This document shows, piece by piece, positions 11,601 to 23,800 of a stretch of 64,000 nt of DNA (position 1 is its first letter; the number at the start of each line of letters is the position of its first letter). The position numbers were made by a program, and so were the translations under genes. The stretch comes from Phoenix dactylifera (lineage: Eukaryota > Streptophyta > Magnoliopsida > Arecales > Arecaceae). The notes beneath the pieces were generated by a model. That model saw nothing but the letters and a program-made list of their open reading frames with translations, was not told the DNA's origin and did no database searches. The stretch spans positions 2,644,001 to 2,708,000 of the forward strand of contig NC_052409.1 of NCBI RefSeq assembly GCF_009389715.1. Reading direction: 5' to 3'.

Positions 11601-14600
11601 AGAAATGCCAAATAAGTCCAGCATATAATATTACCTACCAGAACCAACGAGTGAAACAATCTTTCAATCCTCAACAACCAAGAAAGCACAGAAACAATTA
11701 CATGCATCAAAATGTACCTTAAGAACCAGCAGGGCTCTTGCAAACATATCATATGACCACTTCTTCTCCTTGCTGTACTCCTCATGTCCTGTACTTGACT
11801 AAGAGTAGTCATTCTCTACTTAAACAAATAGAATAACGAAATGGAGGCAGAGAATATGATTTCTAACATATAGAAATGTCGTCATGAAATGACAGGACTT
11901 TTTTGACTCAAATTGAAGGATTCTTGGCATATTAATTAAAGGAGGGGGGAGAAGGGGAAGGGGGGCAGTGCTGAAAATTTATCAAAGAAGATGCTATGTT
12001 ATCACCATTAAATGCCCGCAAAAGTAACATTGTACTTGATAAGAAAATTATAAAGGAGAAAGAGAGAATTTCCAAAAGGATGGAACAGGACGTAACTACA
12101 AAATGTAAGCCAGCTACTGCAGACCATTTTGTCTCCCCTCACCTCCACCACAGCATGAAGACCTACCATCTTCTTGGAAATATGGCAAACATGAAAGCAA
12201 GTCATTAAAGGAGGCCACAAGATCATTTATTTTGGCCACAAGCACAGATTTGTTTCTAAGGTTTATGCTCAACAGATAAGTGTACTTAAAATCACCATTC
12301 ACAATATGTTATACATGACCTGGCTGCTTAAATGTTCACTCATTCTTTAATGTGTAGGCCTCCATTTAATTTGATGCTTTGTTAACTATAAGACCTGGGA
12401 AGACGAGCAAGTAGTCCCTCAGAAGTCAGAACTCTGACACAAAAAGGAAACAGATTTCAAAGGGAGATACCAAATCAATCTTTACCGAATCAATATGCAG
12501 TGGCATTCATCTCAATTTAGGTGTATCTTCCTGTAAAGGAATTCTTCCAACCAATCAACATTGACGAACTCTTTGAAGAATTGATCATCTGCTTAATGAC
12601 TCCATATGATGTCAAGGATTTGTCTTCAAACAAGTACACATTTTATTTACTCTGGAACTTCTGGAAAGATCACTCTTGCATAGAGCCTCAATCTCTTACC
12701 TAAATAAAAAATATACCGAAACACATCTAACTGCTGTAGTGAACAGAAAGAAGAATACTGGTTGGTTTTTTTCTCCCTTACGTAGCATGTAGAAGGATGT
12801 AAAAACAACTTTTGACAGAACATTTTATTACACCCCAAGGATCTAAAAGTTACATGCAATATAAACCAGAGCAATATATAGTCAGAATTAATGGAGATGT
12901 CAAATTGTTTTCCATGCCATTTCCCATTCTGTGATGTCTCCCACATGTTTAGATTTTTTGATTTTTGAAAAACCAAAACAACTTTGTTTCTGCTACATGT
13001 TTCGTAAGAGACAAATCATAAGAAAGGCACTGCCAAACTGCCATGTCCAATAATCACAAAAAAAACGCATAAAATTAGTAGTTATAAGTCTAGACATGTA
13101 AAAAAAAAAAAAAGAAATGTAACAAGAAGCAGATGCATCTTCATTTCATAGCCATATTACTTATTATAACTAATTAACTAAACATTTATTGTTTAAATTG
13201 TCTAGTCACAATTCATAATTCTAAAAAGATAAACAAATAATGAGCTAACTAAAGCCACATGGTGCATGCACTACCAGAATAAACTACAAAGATGCATTTA
13301 AGTATTCATGTTATAGTGGACCTATGCAGAATTAAGGACTCTTGATATGTTACCATCGTTGAATTATTATTCTTGACTGTTAACAAAGTCGCTTTTGTTT
13401 GCATAAGAGAATATAACAATCATATAAAAAAATCTTTAAAACCCAAATTAGACCAATCGCATTTACATAGTCAGAAGATTTTGAACATAATTGCATGATT
13501 GTCTCTATATTACTACAGTTTAAGACAATAACGGCAACATCTTACCCAAAAGGTCGAAATAGTCCAAAAATGGACCCACTAAGAATTTCTCAGCATGCCA
13601 ACACCTACTAACAATGTGATGCATGCCAACCGTAACAATGATAGGCCCTAATGTAAGTTGAGCTTCATAACAGCTATGTGATTTTTCATTGAATGAGAAG
13701 AAGTATGCCCCTTCCAAGTGCACAAAGTCGAAGATTGAACCATACAGTGTACAACTTTCAAAATAATTCAGCAAATTATATAATTACTTCATTATGACTT
13801 CATAATTCTACCCACAACAACTTTTTCTTTATCCGAACTGATCAACCATTTAAAAAACAACAAAGTTCTAATTCACATACTTTTAGACAGCTCCTTCTCT
13901 TTAGCTGCAGCCGCTCGTTTAAGTTTTACAACCTGAGCAAATGTGGAGGGCCTGCAAATCACAAACAAAACCACTGGAATGCATCTCCCGCATATGCGAT
14001 GCATGCTTAATAAAGCTTGATGAAAAATGCATGAAAATGAATGCTCATTGTCTAATTCGACATCTAAGATGTATAGAGAGGTGAGTAAAAGAAGGATCGT
14101 AATCAAACTTTATGCTTGTTAACCTCATAAAGTGTAAAACAAGGACATCTTTTAGAGAGATTGAATCACCTACATTGATAATTTGCCTGCCTCTTTTAAA
14201 AGTTGCTCGATTTCTTGTCGCAGTTGAAATTCTTCATTGCTTCTTAATCCTCTCTGGAAAGAAAATCACAAGACTTTTAATAGGGAAATACTCAACAAAA
14301 ACTCACTCAGAAAGGGGTCAACTTAACAGTATCAAGATTTGAATATATCCTCACACAATTAGAAATGAAAATGACATAAGTTCTTCAAAATGGAAATTAC
14401 CGTACGAGATAGGGGAGATAATTTCTTGTATTGAGTAACAACATCTGACACTTATAGAGGCATATATAATGAAAGAAAGGGCTTGGGAGAAGGAAATATT
14501 AAAATATCTGCAGAAAAAAAGAAAAAGAAAGAAAGAACTCTACTGACAGATTTTTAAAAAACATATGAGATGCTTCAAACAACCAACTGCAAGCAACAAA

Positions 14601-16179
14601 GGCTGCAAATTGCATAATAAATGCTGGTCTCAAATTCATGTTGCACCAATCAAAAAAAGATAGAACAATCAATAAAAAGATGGATTTGTGTACTAATTTA
14701 TTTGAAAAATGTCTGCACTATTAGAGTGTTTGGCCTGTAGGGACGATAGCTGGGACTTGAAATCAAATATGGAATTAAGTTTCTTGTTTGTGTTTCTCTG
14801 TTAGCCAAACAAATTGAATTCATGGCTATAATTTGTAAACCCCTGAAAAAGACCCAGGAGAATAAGAAGATCATGCTCATTGCATATTTAAAACTATAAG
14901 AGAGACTCCTATTTGTTTCAAATTACTAACAAATAGTTAGGAAGATTTAAATAAACTTGGATGGAAGTTTTTTGTTCTAAGGGATGCAAGGAGCTTCTTC
15001 CTTGCATAAATGGAGCTTAGGAATTTGTAAAGTAAAACTAAATGTCTGGGATGAAGCTGGTTCTTTATGGTATGGCTAGCCCATATGCTCCTAATTTACA
15101 GTGAAAAATAGATAAAATCACTTATATTAATTTGAGATAGTAAAATATGATGATGCCTGGAAGAATAACAACTCAACAACACCATTATCTTATTAGATTA
15201 AACATTTACTAGTACACCTTTCACTCTAAAAAGAAGAAGAAGAAGAAGATTGAAGAGTCTAGCATTTCAGATAGCAATTGCTCTCTTACTTGCATGTCAA
15301 TTAGTGAAGACATTAAAATTTTAAAGATATCCCCTATCCCTGATAATATGCTGAAAATCTAAGACCTCAAATATCTCGGAGGAGGTTTCCTTTTCTAGTG
15401 ATGACTAATAACACCATGTGAACACATCAATATGCCACCCAAACATCGAGCCTCTACCAGAAAAGTACCTTGGAAATAATTTTCCTGACAAAATTTTATT
15501 GTTATTTCAACTTATCAGTGTGACACAGACAACAAACAAATTCCTCGATTAGTGATTCCAGCCTTTCCATTAAGATGCCATGCCTCAAACCTGTAGTCAA
15601 CAAGAATTTTTTTTGACGGAGCAATCCAATCCAACATAGATACAATTAAGCTCAACATTCCCAGTTTTAATTGTTATATGCACCTCTAACATGCCTAAAT
15701 CCTTATATAAGCGACTTTACGCATCTGCAAGATTGCAACTAGATTTAGAAGCCAAAAGAATACACGTTTTATCACGGTTTCATACTAAAATTCCATAAAA
15801 TGGATCGGATTACAAGGTATTAGGTTTTTTTTAATAGGGACAACAAGAGAAGCCATTCCAAGAACCCGGTCTCCAGATCTAACGCTAGCATGGAAGAGAG
15901 AAAAAAAAAACGACGAGACTCCACTAAAAGCATCAAATTAAGCTCCTGGGGATCCAACTTTCCCTTGTAAAGAGTGGAGGCAACGCGGTAATTGACGGGA
16001 GTAGAACAATTCGACGCGAAGAGAGAGAAAGATCCGACAGGAACTCGTCGAAGCGTTGGGGATCCGATTACCTTTCTGAGGAACTCAACAAATCCATCGA
16101 GGAGTTGCAGAAGAACGACGAGGAGGAGGATGGAAAGAGGGGAGAGAGGGTCGCCGTCGCCGGGGGTTCCGCCGCCCAT
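8626..16179 (-). CDS. GET1: GET1/WRB-type receptor for tail-anchored protein insertion
   Basis: Seven exons: 16179-16072, 14253-14174, 13951-13881, 11788-11718, 11634-11553, 8875-8826 and 8718-8626. All have GT-AG borders and matching phases; 555 nt encode 184 residues. The first membrane segment is at about 14-34 (LSILLLVVLLQLLDGF). A charged coiled coil follows at about 37-97, with RQEIEQLLKEA and the family signature PSTFAQ..KL.R..AAKEKEL. A second membrane segment lies at about 102-123 and a third at about 155-175 (VGIIPWLLLATQVSKFL). The motif GVPVAAVP..LLQPFGR before the last segment is also typical. In the known pathway, GET1 sits in the ER membrane and, with a GET2-like partner, takes tail-anchored proteins from GET3; the coiled coil docks GET3. 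The last nine residues (SIFFFMIKS) come from reading through a T-run and look atypical. Introns are long; intron 5 carries an hAT element. Confidence 0.93.
9259..9266. repeat. Left target-site duplication of the hAT element
   Basis: GACAGTAA directly before the CAGGGGCGG end; identical to the copy at 10102-10109. Confidence 0.85.
9267..10101. mobile_element. Non-autonomous hAT transposon (835 bp) in GET1 intron 5
   Basis: The element begins CAGGGGCGGCCC and ends GAGCCGGCACTG, so its ends form imperfect terminal inverted repeats (9 of 12 match). It is flanked by the perfect 8-bp duplication GACAGTAA at 9259-9266 and 10102-10109, the size expected for hAT insertions. CAGGGGCGG ends are familiar from plant Tip100-type hAT elements. 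GC-rich subterminal repeats of the type GGCCTTAGGCG...CGCCTAAGG occur near the right end and in weaker form on the left. No transposase is encoded. The interior has an AT-rich left half and a CT-rich right half resembling a gene leader. The perfect target duplication suggests a fairly young insertion. Confidence 0.88.
10102..10109. repeat. Right target-site duplication of the hAT element
   Basis: GACAGTAA directly after the GGCACTG end; identical to the copy at 9259-9266. Confidence 0.85.
11789..13880 (-). other. GET1 intron 3
   Basis: A 2.1-kb AT-rich intron between exons 3 and 4 of GET1. Open frames within it do not resemble any family I know. A short stretch at 13550-13600 superficially resembles the QPFG exon, but the true exon is at 11553-11634. 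Confidence 0.75.
14254..16071 (-). other. GET1 intron 1
   Basis: A 1.8-kb first intron between the membrane-segment exon and the coiled-coil exon. AT-rich, with a GAA-type microsatellite near 15230-15250. No coding or mobile element recognised. Confidence 0.75.
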
Positions 16180-16418
16180 CGTCGTAGCCGCGGGGGAGGG
16201 GATCCGTTATCGGGTCGACAGGAGCGGAGCCTCCGGTTCATACCCTCACGGCGGCTCGTTGGGCGGATGGACGGCGGATCAGAGGAAAGTAGAAAAAGCC
16301 CGGATAGGCGGTCTAACGGTTTTCAAATTACTCTGCTGGTTCTGACCCGGTAGGGAAGCGTTTAGTTTGCTTCCCCGTGAAACATCCCGGTCCAAAACTC
16401 CAGTGCTCGTAGGCTCAA

Positions 16419-16867
16419 GGGCTGGTTTGGTTCACGAGAAGCAGTATGGTTTGGTTCGCGGGAAGCATTTTTTCTTCTAGAAATATGATTTTGGCATATT
16501 TGGTTGACCATGAAAAAATAACAAATTTCTAAATTGCTTATGTTTGGTTGGCCATCCATTTTTCTAGGAAAGTTATGTATAATTTCTATTATGCCTTTAA
16601 TAAAAATTAGATTTTTAATGCCTCTTTAATGCTGAAAGAACTTTTTGGAAAAAAGTAAAAATGGAGTGATTCCTGCCTCATGGAAAAGTAACTTTCCCAT
16701 ATTTCTCGTGGAAAAGATTTTTCCATGAAATGTGAGAATCATATTTTCATGGGAATACAACTTTTCCTTCTCTCTTATTTGAAAACTCCAACCAAACAAG
16801 AGGCATCTCATTACTTTCATGTTGACCACACTTTCCTCCCTTCTTTCCTTGCAAACCAAACGAGCCC
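16419..16867. mobile_element. MITE-like element upstream of GET1
   Basis: A 449-bp segment begins GGGCTGGTTTGGTT and ends AACCAAACGAGCCC as inverted repeats. This is the GGGC..GTTTGGTT end type common in plant Tourist/PIF-Harbinger-like MITEs. The flanking trinucleotides (CAA on the left, AAA on the right) are only a near match for a 3-bp target duplication, so the superfamily is uncertain. Near the left end a unit of about 24 bases (GGTTTGGTTC.CG.GAAGCA) is repeated at 16424 and 16448. The element starts about 240 bases upstream of the GET1 start codon, so it lies in that gene's promoter. Confidence 0.65.
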
Positions 16868-18858
16868 AAATGTAACAAAATTTTTGCTTCTTTCTTAGCT
16901 AAAGAAGCTTGTCGAGCCCTACTAATTTATGAGTCAGTTTAATGAGGTCAAGCTTGTCTCGTCTCGTGATTGAATGAGCTCAATTCAGCTTAGTATTGAA
17001 CCGGGTCTACAGCATCCATGAACAGCTATGTCCATTTATGGTCCTATCTTTTGCCTGTATAGCAAAACCTCATGCCTGAATTTTGATATTTGAGCTTGAT
17101 ATATTAAATTTTCTTTCGTAGTGAAATGGACTGCTTCAAGAAGTATTCATTTTTCTTAGAGAGGTTATTGATCATAGCTTTATCTACTACATTTGCAAGG
17201 TTTTATCCATGAATTGATCAAGGCTTGAATAGTGCAAGCTTAACTGCATATTAGCATGGCAATGTTCATCTTTGCATTATTGTATAATTGTCACATTTCG
17301 AGCATCTTTAATGCTCTCCCATTTCAGATGTAATTTCAATCCATGGTTCCTTTTTGAGCATTACTAAGTAGATCCCTATATTGTCTGGTTCCTTAGGTAA
17401 CTCCCTAACAATTCATGTCTCACATATTGGAGATTGGCCTGGTGTCTATAAATGATAAGAACACGTATTGGAACTATGTTATCATTGGTTCCCTGTAGTA
17501 GGTCTTCAAAATGGGAATTTTAGCTCTGGTCCATTTTAATGTTTGCTCAAGGTAGAAGCGATAGAATCATGTTTCTTTTGGATTCACCTTCTCTCAACTA
17601 AATGAATGATGGTTCCACCCAAACTTCTTCAATTGTCCATGGTCTAATGGTTCCACCCAAACCTCTTCAGTTGCCCACATATGCGTCAAGCTCAGACGCA
17701 AGATGCGGCGGTCTACCCTCTCTTTTTCTCTCTATGAAGCTCAATAAAAATCAACGTATGGGTGAGACTTGAATCTAATTCCCCGTGGCTTTACTAATTC
17801 AACTTGGTATCTTTCAATCTACTTATCATTTTATGAACTAAAATATCTCTAATCCATTAGACGACGGGCTCATGCTTTCTTGCATGGATTTTCTTAATAT
17901 CGCATAAAACATGTGTCATTTTACACCCAATTATCGCAAGTAAAAACATATTCTAGATATATACAAATCATTGCAAATAATAATTAAGCTGATAATTAAA
18001 TTTTATAAAAGAAAAAAAAAGAGACTTAAAGGCTCTAGCATTCATCCCCTTTATGAGTCTTGATCTATCACTTAGCTCGTATTTTTGTCTCCATAATCTT
18101 TGCATCCCATATTTGCTATGTCCTCTATCTCTTTGTTATTGGCTCCATTTATATTCGGCATCAATCTTGCTTAACCTCGGTGGAGGGTTTGGAGGAAGAA
18201 GCTAAGGATAAACAGCTCAGCAATCCAGCAAAAAGTAAATAAAATTGTATTTTGATTCAAGCTAACTAGAATTGAAGTAGGGTTAGCATAGAAATAATAA
18301 TTTAATTTGATCATATTTGAATACCTTGAAAGAAACCTATCAACTCCACTAAACTTGCTAGTGAAATTTCAATTATATGCTTGTAAAATTGCTGGCCTCT
18401 TTGCACATATAGCATGGTGCTTTAGAAGTTTAAGTCTGATCACTCTTCAATACCAAGGAGTAAAATCTTCATCCGTTGCCGACTGTCATATAGTTTTCAA
18501 ATCGACCAACATTTAGCAACCATAATTTTTCTTATTAATTAAACATGTGTTATTGTTGTTATTGTTAGCCTCGTCTTTCTTCCCTAACTCACACACACAC
18601 AATTTTTTGTTTCAACACCACGGTGCACCACGGTGCAAAGCTTCTATCCATGCATGAAGATACAATAGGATAGAATAGGCAAAGATGCCAATACTTATTG
18701 CATATCAAGTAGTATGAATGTGGCCCAACTTCTTTCCAATTAGAATGTACTAAAAAATAGAAGGAAATCAGGTAATATATAATTGCATTATTTTTTTAGA
18801 AATGTAGATTGCTCGGGTTAAAATATTGATCAAATCTCAACCAAATCGATAGGCCACC

Positions 18859-18890
<32 letters not shown>

Positions 18891-19480
18891 TCAATAAGAG
18901 GGATGGATCATACATAAGGTATGAATATATCTAACAAAATCAAAAAATAAAATATATGAAAAAGGACTGAAACAGCTGATAATTTGATCCACAGAGGGCA
19001 CCTCATATTCAAATCCTAGCAACAAAACTGACCACATTCTTAGACCAGGATCAGCTAAACTGGACCCAGATGGCACCACGTCCCCCCTTACATCTATCAG
19101 GACCACCGAAAGGTACCCAGTACCCACTTGGTGAGCCACAGTAATTCCCATCACCCGCCGCCCATCCGATGCTCCCTTCCCAATAATGCTACGAATCAAC
19201 CGCCAGAATCAGGAGTTATAGACGCCGACAATTTAGTAACCTTAGCCAATATTAGGGCTAATTTGATGCGCCAGAAACAGCCACGTGGTGACCATCTAGC
19301 GGGGACCAAGGTGGTCTGGGCCCCACCTCGTTCCAGGACCGCAAGAGCGAGGGCCAGGCCAGGGGCGAGAAGGAAGCACAGAGGGAAACACGTAAAAGGA
19401 AAAAAGAGAGACGGGGTGAATCGGAGACGATCACGCGGATCGATGACGTGGCTGACAAATTCAAATCCCGCCCAAATTCC
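16868..19480. other. Intergenic region between the divergent GET1 and HMGB genes
   Basis: No supported gene. It contains a 29-base direct repeat with a 38-base period (17611-17639 and 17649-17677, GGTTCCACCCAAAC core). It also holds a compound CT/AT microsatellite at 18859-18890 and a G-box (CCACGTGG) near 19280, about 510 bases upstream of the HMGB start codon. The right end grades into the GC-rich HMGB promoter. Confidence 0.6.
18859..18890. repeat. Compound (CT)n(AT)n microsatellite
   Basis: About nine CT units followed by about seven AT units. Confidence 0.9.
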
Positions 19481-19690
19481 CAATTTGTTTCGCCCTTCGT
19501 CCAATGGGTTTTAATTTCCCCCCACGCCCCCCCAACCTCCGCCCGCGCCCCCCCCCCTCCCTCCCCTTCTTATCCCCCTACTTCGCACGCCCCACGATTT
19601 CTCAACTCACCCCGTCTCCACTTACAGCGACCCCTCTGTCTCCTCGCCCTTTCCCTTTCTGCCCTCGCTCGACGAAACCCTAACCCTAAG

Positions 19691-19786
19691 GTAAACGCCG
19701 CCTTTCCGATCGAGTTACGGCGATTTTCGTTGATTTTCAGCGTTTTTTCAGACGATTTCTCACGGATCTGATCGAATTTCATGCAG
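19691..19786 (+). other. Probable 5' UTR intron of the HMGB gene
   Basis: CCCTAAG is followed by GTAAACG at 19691, and ATGCAG ends at 19786, nine bases before the start codon. The 96-base interval has donor and acceptor consensus and a T-rich tail. The upstream leader ends with the telo-box AAACCCTAACCCTAAG (19675-19690). Confidence 0.6.
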
Positions 19787-19794
19787 ATTTCGAC

Positions 19795-20880
19795 ATGAAA
19801 GGAGGGAAGTCGAAGGCCGACACGTCGAAGAAGTCCGATGCCAAGTTCGTTTCTCTCCCCCTTCCATATTGCCTGCTAGGTTTTTCGATCTAGAGTTTGG
19901 AGGTCTGAGATGCGTTTTTGTTTAATTTTTGGTGAGTAGGCTCTCGACGAAGAGGAAGGGGGTGGAGAAGGCTACGAAAACGGCGAAGAAGGTGAAGGCC
20001 GGCAAGGACCCGAACAAGCCGAAGAGGCCGCCCAGCGCCTTCTTTGTCTTCATGTGAGCTTCGATTTATTGTTTCTCTTTGCCTTTTTTTCCAGGTCTTG
20101 ATATATTTCTCCAAGGAATTTCTCTTCTGATACTTTCTCTTCTGGTTTTTGACGACAGGGAGGAGTTCAGGAAGCAGTTCAAGGAGAAGAACCCGAATAA
20201 CAAGCTAGTCTCCGTGGTAAGTATCAAATATGCTGTCTTTATCCTCGTTCTCCATACATCTCTCCGCATCATAACATCAATTTTTGTCTAATTTTGTTCG
20301 ATTTCGAAATAAAATAGGTCGGCAAAGCCGGAGGTGATAAGTGGAAATCCCTGTCTGAAGCTGTGAGTGTTCTGCCCCAATTCCATCCCGATCGATCTCG
20401 CAAAACTAGATTAGTTGTTTTTTTCTGCTAAATTTTCTAATAAAATTTATTTTGTTGGATTTATTTCTAACTCCAGGAGAAGGCTCCCTACGTGGCCAGG
20501 GCGAACAAGCTGAAGTCAGAGTACACGAAGAACATTGCCGCGTACAATAACAAAATGGTTGATATATACATCCGCACGATTAATTTATTGCAGTAAAATT
20601 CTTGATTTTGTTTGGTTTTCCCTAAAATTAATTTCTTGTTTAATTTGTTTCTTTCTTGTGAAATAGTCCGAGGGACCACACAATAGGGCTGACGAGGAAG
20701 AAGAATCCGACAAGTCCAAGTCCGAGGTGAACGATGAGGACGAAGAAGGGAGCGAAGAGGTGGGTTATTTATTTATCTCTTCCGTTGCTAGGTTTCAATC
20801 AATTAATCCATGTTTTGATTTTCTTTCCCTCTAACTTATATCCTTTTTTCGGGGCACAGGAAGAGGAGGAAGAGGAGTAG
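19795..20880 (+). CDS. HMGB: HMG-box chromatin protein, HMGB1/2/3 type
   Basis: Seven exons: 19795-19844, 19940-20053, 20159-20216, 20318-20362, 20477-20557, 20667-20759 and 20860-20880; 462 nt encode 153 residues. A lysine-rich N-terminus (about 1-42) precedes one HMG box at about residues 43-112. The box begins DPNKPKRPPSAFFVFMEEFR and continues with GKAGGDKWKSLSEAEKAPYV and KLKSEYTKNIAAYN. A Ser/Asp/Glu acidic tail follows and ends in a run of glutamates, the final six residues coming from the last 21-nt exon. The layout (basic arm, one box, acidic tail) and length match plant HMGB proteins. These bend DNA non-specifically and help assemble nucleoprotein complexes in chromatin; that role is family knowledge. 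Exon borders inside the box are those usual for plant HMGB genes. The closest subgroup cannot be settled by eye. Confidence 0.96.
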
Positions 20881-23800
20881 ATCAATGGGAGGACGATAGT
20901 GGAAGGAGAAGCAAAAGACGGCGTATCAAAAGTTTATCTTCTGTTTACCCCCTTTTCCCATCTTTAGTTTCTCCCTTTTTTAACTCATTAGTAAAAGATC
21001 TGGATGTAGAAACTAGAGTTCTACTATTTGAAAAAGATCTAGAAGTAGAAATCAAAATTCGACTCGTTACTTTGGGGAATCATGCCCTTTTGTGAGAGTT
21101 GCGGCTGGACGCAGGACGGCTGCGTCTCTGCCGTCCATCACCACCTTGTACTTACTCGTCTAACTGGAGCTGATTTTGATGCACTATTTGGTTCTATGCG
21201 CCCCTTTTGATATTTGTGGCTAATTCATATCTGGGTTTAAATTTTGTGTATTGAGTTTTATTTGGATAATCTGCTTTGCTTAGGTGAAAATGGCTTTCTA
21301 CTTGTTAGTAATTAAGCGACATGGGTGGGAAAATGCCTATAATTCCCTGCTTATTGCATCGATTCTGGTGGTTTATGAGCTCTGCTGTGTTTCCTGTGAT
21401 CGTTTCAAAGGCAATGTGGTTCTTCTCTTTATCGGAAAGGATGCTGTGAAGTGTTGGTTACTCTTATTTTACAAGCTACATTGTCCTAACCAGTAAAAAC
21501 AATGTTCTCCTTGGCTTTTAAATGTGGCTTTGCAACTTCAGTGGTTGCTATCTGGCTATTGGTTTGCTAATTTAATGTTGGTGCTTATGGCTATTGGTTG
21601 AATTCCCCTAAATTGGTTATGCAACGTGGTATTTTTCTCTTTCCTTGAAGTAAGAAGTGGTTTTCTGAACTTCTATTTGCTGGTTTTGTTTGCTAGCTAA
21701 ATTTTCCAACTCTTATTTTTATTGGATGCGACCTCTGCAACGGCCTCAACTCACGAGCCGTCAGACTTGCAGATATCTTTTTAAGGAAAAATTCTGATTT
21801 GATACTCTTTGTCGCATTGTGTACCTGTTAACTCTATTTCAACGCACATGACGGCGTTGCGTGACTTCCCTCGTTGTACTCGTTTGGTCGTTAAAGGCCA
21901 TATCGACCCGGCATGGTGGTGAGAAGCCAAGTGTTTGATTTGTTTACGTGGCTTTTCTTCTTTTGCCTGTTTTCCGGATATGTGGAGGGATGGGGAAAAG
22001 AGCAATTGGTTGCTCTACACGGGGTTATTGGCTATATTGGAGGGTTTCTTTACCGGACTTGGAGACAAGTGGTTGTTTTGACTCTCGGTATGCCCTAGTT
22101 TCTCTTCTGTTTTTTTTGTCAAATCAAGCATTCATTTTAGTGGTAAACATCATTATTTGCTTTCAAGGTGCATGGTAATTCTTCTTGATCACCAGTTTTT
22201 GCTCATGGTGGTAAATGAGGGAAGGTGCTCAGGGCTTTGATTGCTTGTGTTTGTGTTTGACAACAGGCTCAAATTCTTTACCTTGTGCATGGGGCCATTG
22301 TCTATTCTGTATTCTTTTTAGCTGATTGCCATCTTTATTGTGTTTCCAGGGTTTACATGTTGTCAATGTTTTGTAAGTTGTTTTCTTGCCCCGTGTTGGG
22401 TGAATAGGTTTCAGTCTTTGGCTCCTCTGTTAGCATTTCCTTTTTTTTTAGGAGCTGCTTTGGCGTTTCAGTCCTTGAATCTGTCATTTAGATGATAGAA
22501 AGGCATTTTTGTCAACTGTTGAATTCTTTTGATTGCTTAGTCATCAGTCTATAGATAGGCAAAGAAAATGCATTAGGAGTTCTAACTTCAGTTAAAGCTG
22601 GCAAATATCATGGCTGGAGCACTTGGCTGTAAATCCATAAGTTAATTGAAGAATCTTGGGGACTCAGTTGTATGAGTGCTAAATGGTAATGAAACTCATA
22701 TCAGGTCCAGCCATGCATATATTACTGTTGATAAGTTTATTCTGTTATAAGTTATAAACCTTGCTTGAAGGATCAATAAGATAAAAAGGTCAGTAGTGAT
22801 TATTTTTAAATGTAATCGGGAATGAATTAGTTATATAGGATTTTACACTATCAAGCTTTTTATTGAATCACAAAATGGAGGTCACCATACGTAGTTGTGG
22901 CACTTTGTTCTTGTATATGGTGGGTGATGATATCTCTAGCGTTATTCTCAACTTATAAAAAACTTGTAATGTGTTGGCAATTTGATCCAGTGTCTTGTAA
23001 AACAACCTTTTGAGTTATAAGTAAGATCACCAATGTAGTCTCTGACTCAAATACTGCTCTCTCTTTATGAATTGTGTGATAAGGCATCTAAATATGATTT
23101 CACCATGATGTCAATGAACTCAACATCAGTAGTTCCAGGAAAGCTATTCTTAATATGATTTTCTGATACATCTTTTTGAAAATGTTGTGATCATTAGGAA
23201 GATTTTTTTTAGATGAATTTTCGGATATTTAAGATTTTTTCTGAAAAACATCTCTGAGGATAAATTAGGCTAACATAAATGTTACACTTTGAACTTAAAA
23301 TGATTTTGGGGGCTTGAAGTTAAATTTGCAACAGTTTGGTTGAGGATGGTCAGCATGGTAATGAAAGAAACCTTAGTTTTAGTTCTGCTATGCGGACAGG
23401 CTCCACAACTTCTTGAGACAGTTTTGGAATTTCTCCAACATGGTGTATTTCTCTTTTAGAATTCTTGGTATATCTTGGAAAGGATCAGATGCCAGCTTTT
23501 TTAGAGGATGATGATCAAGGCGTGGGATACAACTTGGGGTGTTTCTGCAGTCAAATTATCATCTCGTCTCGTATAAAGCTTCATATGACAGGGCAGATAG
23601 AACTGAACAACTGACAGCAGTCTGTTCACCGTTCTCCTTTATGTTGTGGAATTCTTGATTTTAAGCTTTTTACAGCAAGCACTTGAACATGTGCAGTCTC
23701 TCATTAGTGAAGCCTTTTTATCAAATAGGTTGTGGGTTCAGAGAACTATCTGCTATTTGTTAGAAGCGTAATATGGCTTCTTTGTTGATCGGACGACATT

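Noticed and set aside
13520-13774. Candidate GET1 exon reading LFRPFG on the minus strand
   Set aside because: It first looked like the QPFG exon, but the true exon at 11634-11553 gives a clean GVPVAAVP..LLQPFG match with correct phases, and this stretch has stops in the needed frame.
15992-16353. Plus-strand open frames opposite GET1 exon 1
   Set aside because: They are antisense shadows of the GC-rich first exon and leader of GET1.
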